From Candidatus Woesearchaeota archaeon (lineage in GTDB: Archaea; Nanobdellota; Nanobdellia; Woesearchaeales; UBA11576), in contig JACRKM010000172.1 of NCBI GenBank assembly GCA_016219765.1, positions 1-8,155 of the forward strand: 8,155 nt of DNA, in the 5' to 3' direction. The notes under the pieces were generated by a model. It worked only from the letters and a program-made list of their open reading frames with translations, was not told where the DNA came from and made no database searches. The position numbers and the translations under genes are program-made. This document shows positions 6,434 to 8,155 of this stretch, in pieces (the stretch's first letter is position 1; every line of letters begins with the position of its first letter).

Positions 6434-8155
6434 TTATGGTTTGCCTGCACCGCCAACGGGTGCTGTACAAAACAGGCCAACGCAGATAACTGGCGCCTTT
6501 GGAGCCTCGAGGTCCTTGATGACACGCAGTTTTTTGAACGTTTCGTAGCCTGCTGCGTCCTTAATGACTAATATCATGTTGTTGACTTCTGTAAATCCGA
6601 TGTCGCCTTTGAGCTTCACTTCGATTAAGAAGCTCTTTGCAATTCCTGAAGGATCCTTTACCAATGTCGCCATCTTTTTGTCTGCCGCTTTTCCTGTAGT
6701 TTCATTGAAGTCTCCAGGGAGCGTCCATACGGCGACAACATCGTCATCCACTAAATCTCCAGTGATAGTTACGTTGGCGTGGCTCGTGTATTGCTCGCCG
6801 CCTATCGTGACCGTGTTTGAAATTTTAATATCAACGTTCGTGGCACTTGGCGGCGTGAGATCGATGTAGATCGGCACCGTGGTCGTGTTTGCATTTTGCG
6901 CATAATCGCTGAGCGTGAACTCCATCGTCGCAGGACCTTCGTCGCCAGCAAGCTTGCTATAATCAGGAACCTGCCAAGTGAACGAGTATGTTGATCCATT
7001 TTTGCTTGACAGCAAGAAGAATTCTTGACCTTTAACCTTCATCTTCGAGAACAGCGGATGGTTTTCATTCGCCACATCAGCAGTCATCAAGAGATCGAAG
7101 CTCTTGCGGACGCGCGTGTTGAAGCTCAATTTGTACTGCGGCGCTTCCTCATCGACAGTGAACTCGAACGGACCATAGACACCCTTCGGGCTCTTCGATT
7201 CATCACTAAGAGTCTTAAACGCAGAGACAAGGACTCCGTAATCAGACCAGAAGAATCCCGGCGCCGCAGTCTTTGGCGTTGTGAAGGTGCACAGGAATGC
7301 ATTAAACGAGGTGTTCTTGCACGTTGCAGCGCCACCCGGGCCAGTCGCATCGTCCATAAACGTGTCGACAATCGTAACCGGGTCAGGATCGTTAAATACG
7401 AGAGTGAACTGTGGTGGCTTGTTGATGTACCAACGGTCATCGGGGCCAAGCGTTCCATCGACCAGATTGAATTCTGGCGCCTTTGGCGCAAGATGATCGA
7501 CCGTGAAATTCCATTTTGAGGGGATCGGCTTTTGGCTGATCTGATTGCGTGCAAAATCTCTTGCGTTTACAGCAACAGCATACTCACCATCCTTCAGATT
7601 TACAACAGGAACTTCGATGCGGTAATAGTAGCTTGACGCATCAAGCTTCTCGCGAACCAGATCGTGCTTTACCGTGAACGGAACCGTCTTCCCATTGATG
7701 AACATGCTGATCGTCGCGTTATCGATTCCTGACTCGTGCTTTCCTTCCTTTAGCACAATGTAAACAATAAAGCTTGTATCTGCAGTGGTTCCAGGTTTTG
7801 GAAAGCGAGCTTCAACCGTCGGCGGCTTCGGATCAGAAAAGAACGTGAACCTTGTCGGTGTATCCGTAATTGCCGGAAGACGGACAAAGTTCTTTGACTT
7901 ATCGTACACTTTCAGGTACAGCGTGGTATTTTTGAATGCGGGCACAGGTGTGTTAAAGCCAAACCAGTACATGGGAGATTCTTTGGTGTAAAAGAAGATT
8001 TTCTTTGCTACTGGCAGCGGACTTTCAAGTGCAGGATACACCTTGATCGACGTGTAATCCTCATCGCCACCAACGTACGCAAGAGAAGTAATATCGTAGA
8101 ACAGGCCAAAGGAGCCATAGGCAGTTCTTGGGCCAAGTGTTTTTTGCTCCTTGTC
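6434..8155 (-). CDS. Secreted multi-module Ig-like protein, 5' part outside the window
   Basis: The frame is open through position 8155, giving 573 C-terminal residues; the GTG at 8041 is not a credible start because coding-like sequence continues upstream of it. Module boundaries marked by Asp and a Pro-containing linker fall at D108 (DPKPPTVEA), D220 (DHLAPKAPEF), D335 (DEEAPQYKL), D432 (DLTPPSATN) and D548 (DLEAPKAPV), numbered from the first visible residue. That gives four modules of 112, 115, 97 and 116 residues. They contain Ig-like strand patterns such as DGEYAVAVNARDFARN and TMEFTLSDYAQNAN. Eight N-X-S/T sequons suggest a glycosylated surface protein. It ends 25 residues into what would be a fifth module, with two Cys (CVGLFC) and a Gly-rich end. 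No C-terminal membrane helix is present, so any anchor must be N-terminal. Adhesion or an S-layer-associated role is an inference. Confidence 0.9.
   Translation of the reverse strand, partial: DKEQKTLGPRTAYGSFGLFYDITSLAYVGGDEDYTSIKVYPALESPLPVAKKIFFYTKESPMYWFGFNTPVPAFKNTTLYLKVYDKSKNFVRLPAITDTPTRFTFFSDPKPPTVEARFPKPGTTADTSFIVYIVLKEGKHESGIDNATISMFINGKTVPFTVKHDLVREKLDASSYYYRIEVPVVNLKDGEYAVAVNARDFARNQISQKPIPSKWNFTVDHLAPKAPEFNLVDGTLGPDDRWYINKPPQFTLVFNDPDPVTIVDTFMDDATGPGGAATCKNTSFNAFLCTFTTPKTAAPGFFWSDYGVLVSAFKTLSDESKSPKGVYGPFEFTVDEEAPQYKLSFNTRVRKSFDLLMTADVANENHPLFSKMKVKGQEFFLLSSKNGSTYSFTWQVPDYSKLAGDEGPATMEFTLSDYAQNANTTTVPIYIDLTPPSATNVDIKISNTVTIGGEQYTSHANVTITGDLVDDDVVAVWTLPGDFNETTGKAADKKMATLVKDPSGIAKSFLIEVKLKGDIGFTEVNNMILVIKDAAGYETFKKLRVIKDLEAPKAPVICVGLFCTAPVGGAGKP

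Noticed and set aside
7025..7554. Overlapping open frames of 164 (plus) and 142 (minus) codons
   Set aside because: They are Arg-rich and motif-free, and sit entirely inside the well-supported Ig-like coding frame.
6434..8041. GTG at 8041 as the start of the Ig-like gene
   Set aside because: The same frame continues with protein-like sequence (GSFGLFYDITSLAYVGG) to the window edge, with no signal peptide after 8041.

Overview
The window looks like part of one minus-strand operon from an archaeon, most likely a DPANN lineage such as Woesearchaeota or Pacearchaeota; the lineage is an inference. The reasons are short prepilin-like proteins with a Lys/Arg-Ala/Ser-Gln leader ahead of a single hydrophobic segment, modular surface proteins rich in N-X-S/T sequons, and weak resemblance to protein families I recall from DPANN genomes. 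All five genes read right to left. I see no RNA gene, mobile element or CRISPR array, and no convincing gene on the plus strand.

Layout in transcription order. (1) 8155 to 6434: the C-terminal 573 residues of a secreted protein with four Ig-like modules of about 97 to 116 residues; its 5' end lies outside the window. (2) 6300 to 1981: a 1439-residue type I membrane protein. It has a signal peptide, several Ig/FN3-like modules (three with a matching Cys pair), eight 34 to 39-residue repeats with four Cys and a DxDGDG metal loop each, a stretch of TSP3-like calcium loops, one transmembrane helix, and a cytoplasmic tail of about 340 residues made of short helical repeats. (3) 1933 to 1424, (4) 1354 to 281 and (5) 255 to beyond position 1: three small proteins, each with one N-terminal hydrophobic helix preceded by a basic leader ending in KA-Q or KS-Q, as in archaeal type IV pilins.

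Gaps between genes are 133, 47, 69 and 25 bases, so co-transcription is likely. The cluster reads as a cell-surface apparatus: two large modular, probably glycosylated and calcium-stiffened ectodomain proteins encoded with three pilin-like subunits. A role in adhesion or cell-cell contact is plausible but inferred; no enzyme motif is visible in any of the five. The features most worth a second look are the three-gene pilin-like set, the 34-residue Cys/DxDGDG array, the large repetitive cytoplasmic tail, and a perfect 10-bp hairpin with a GCAA loop inside the coding sequence just after the transmembrane segment.
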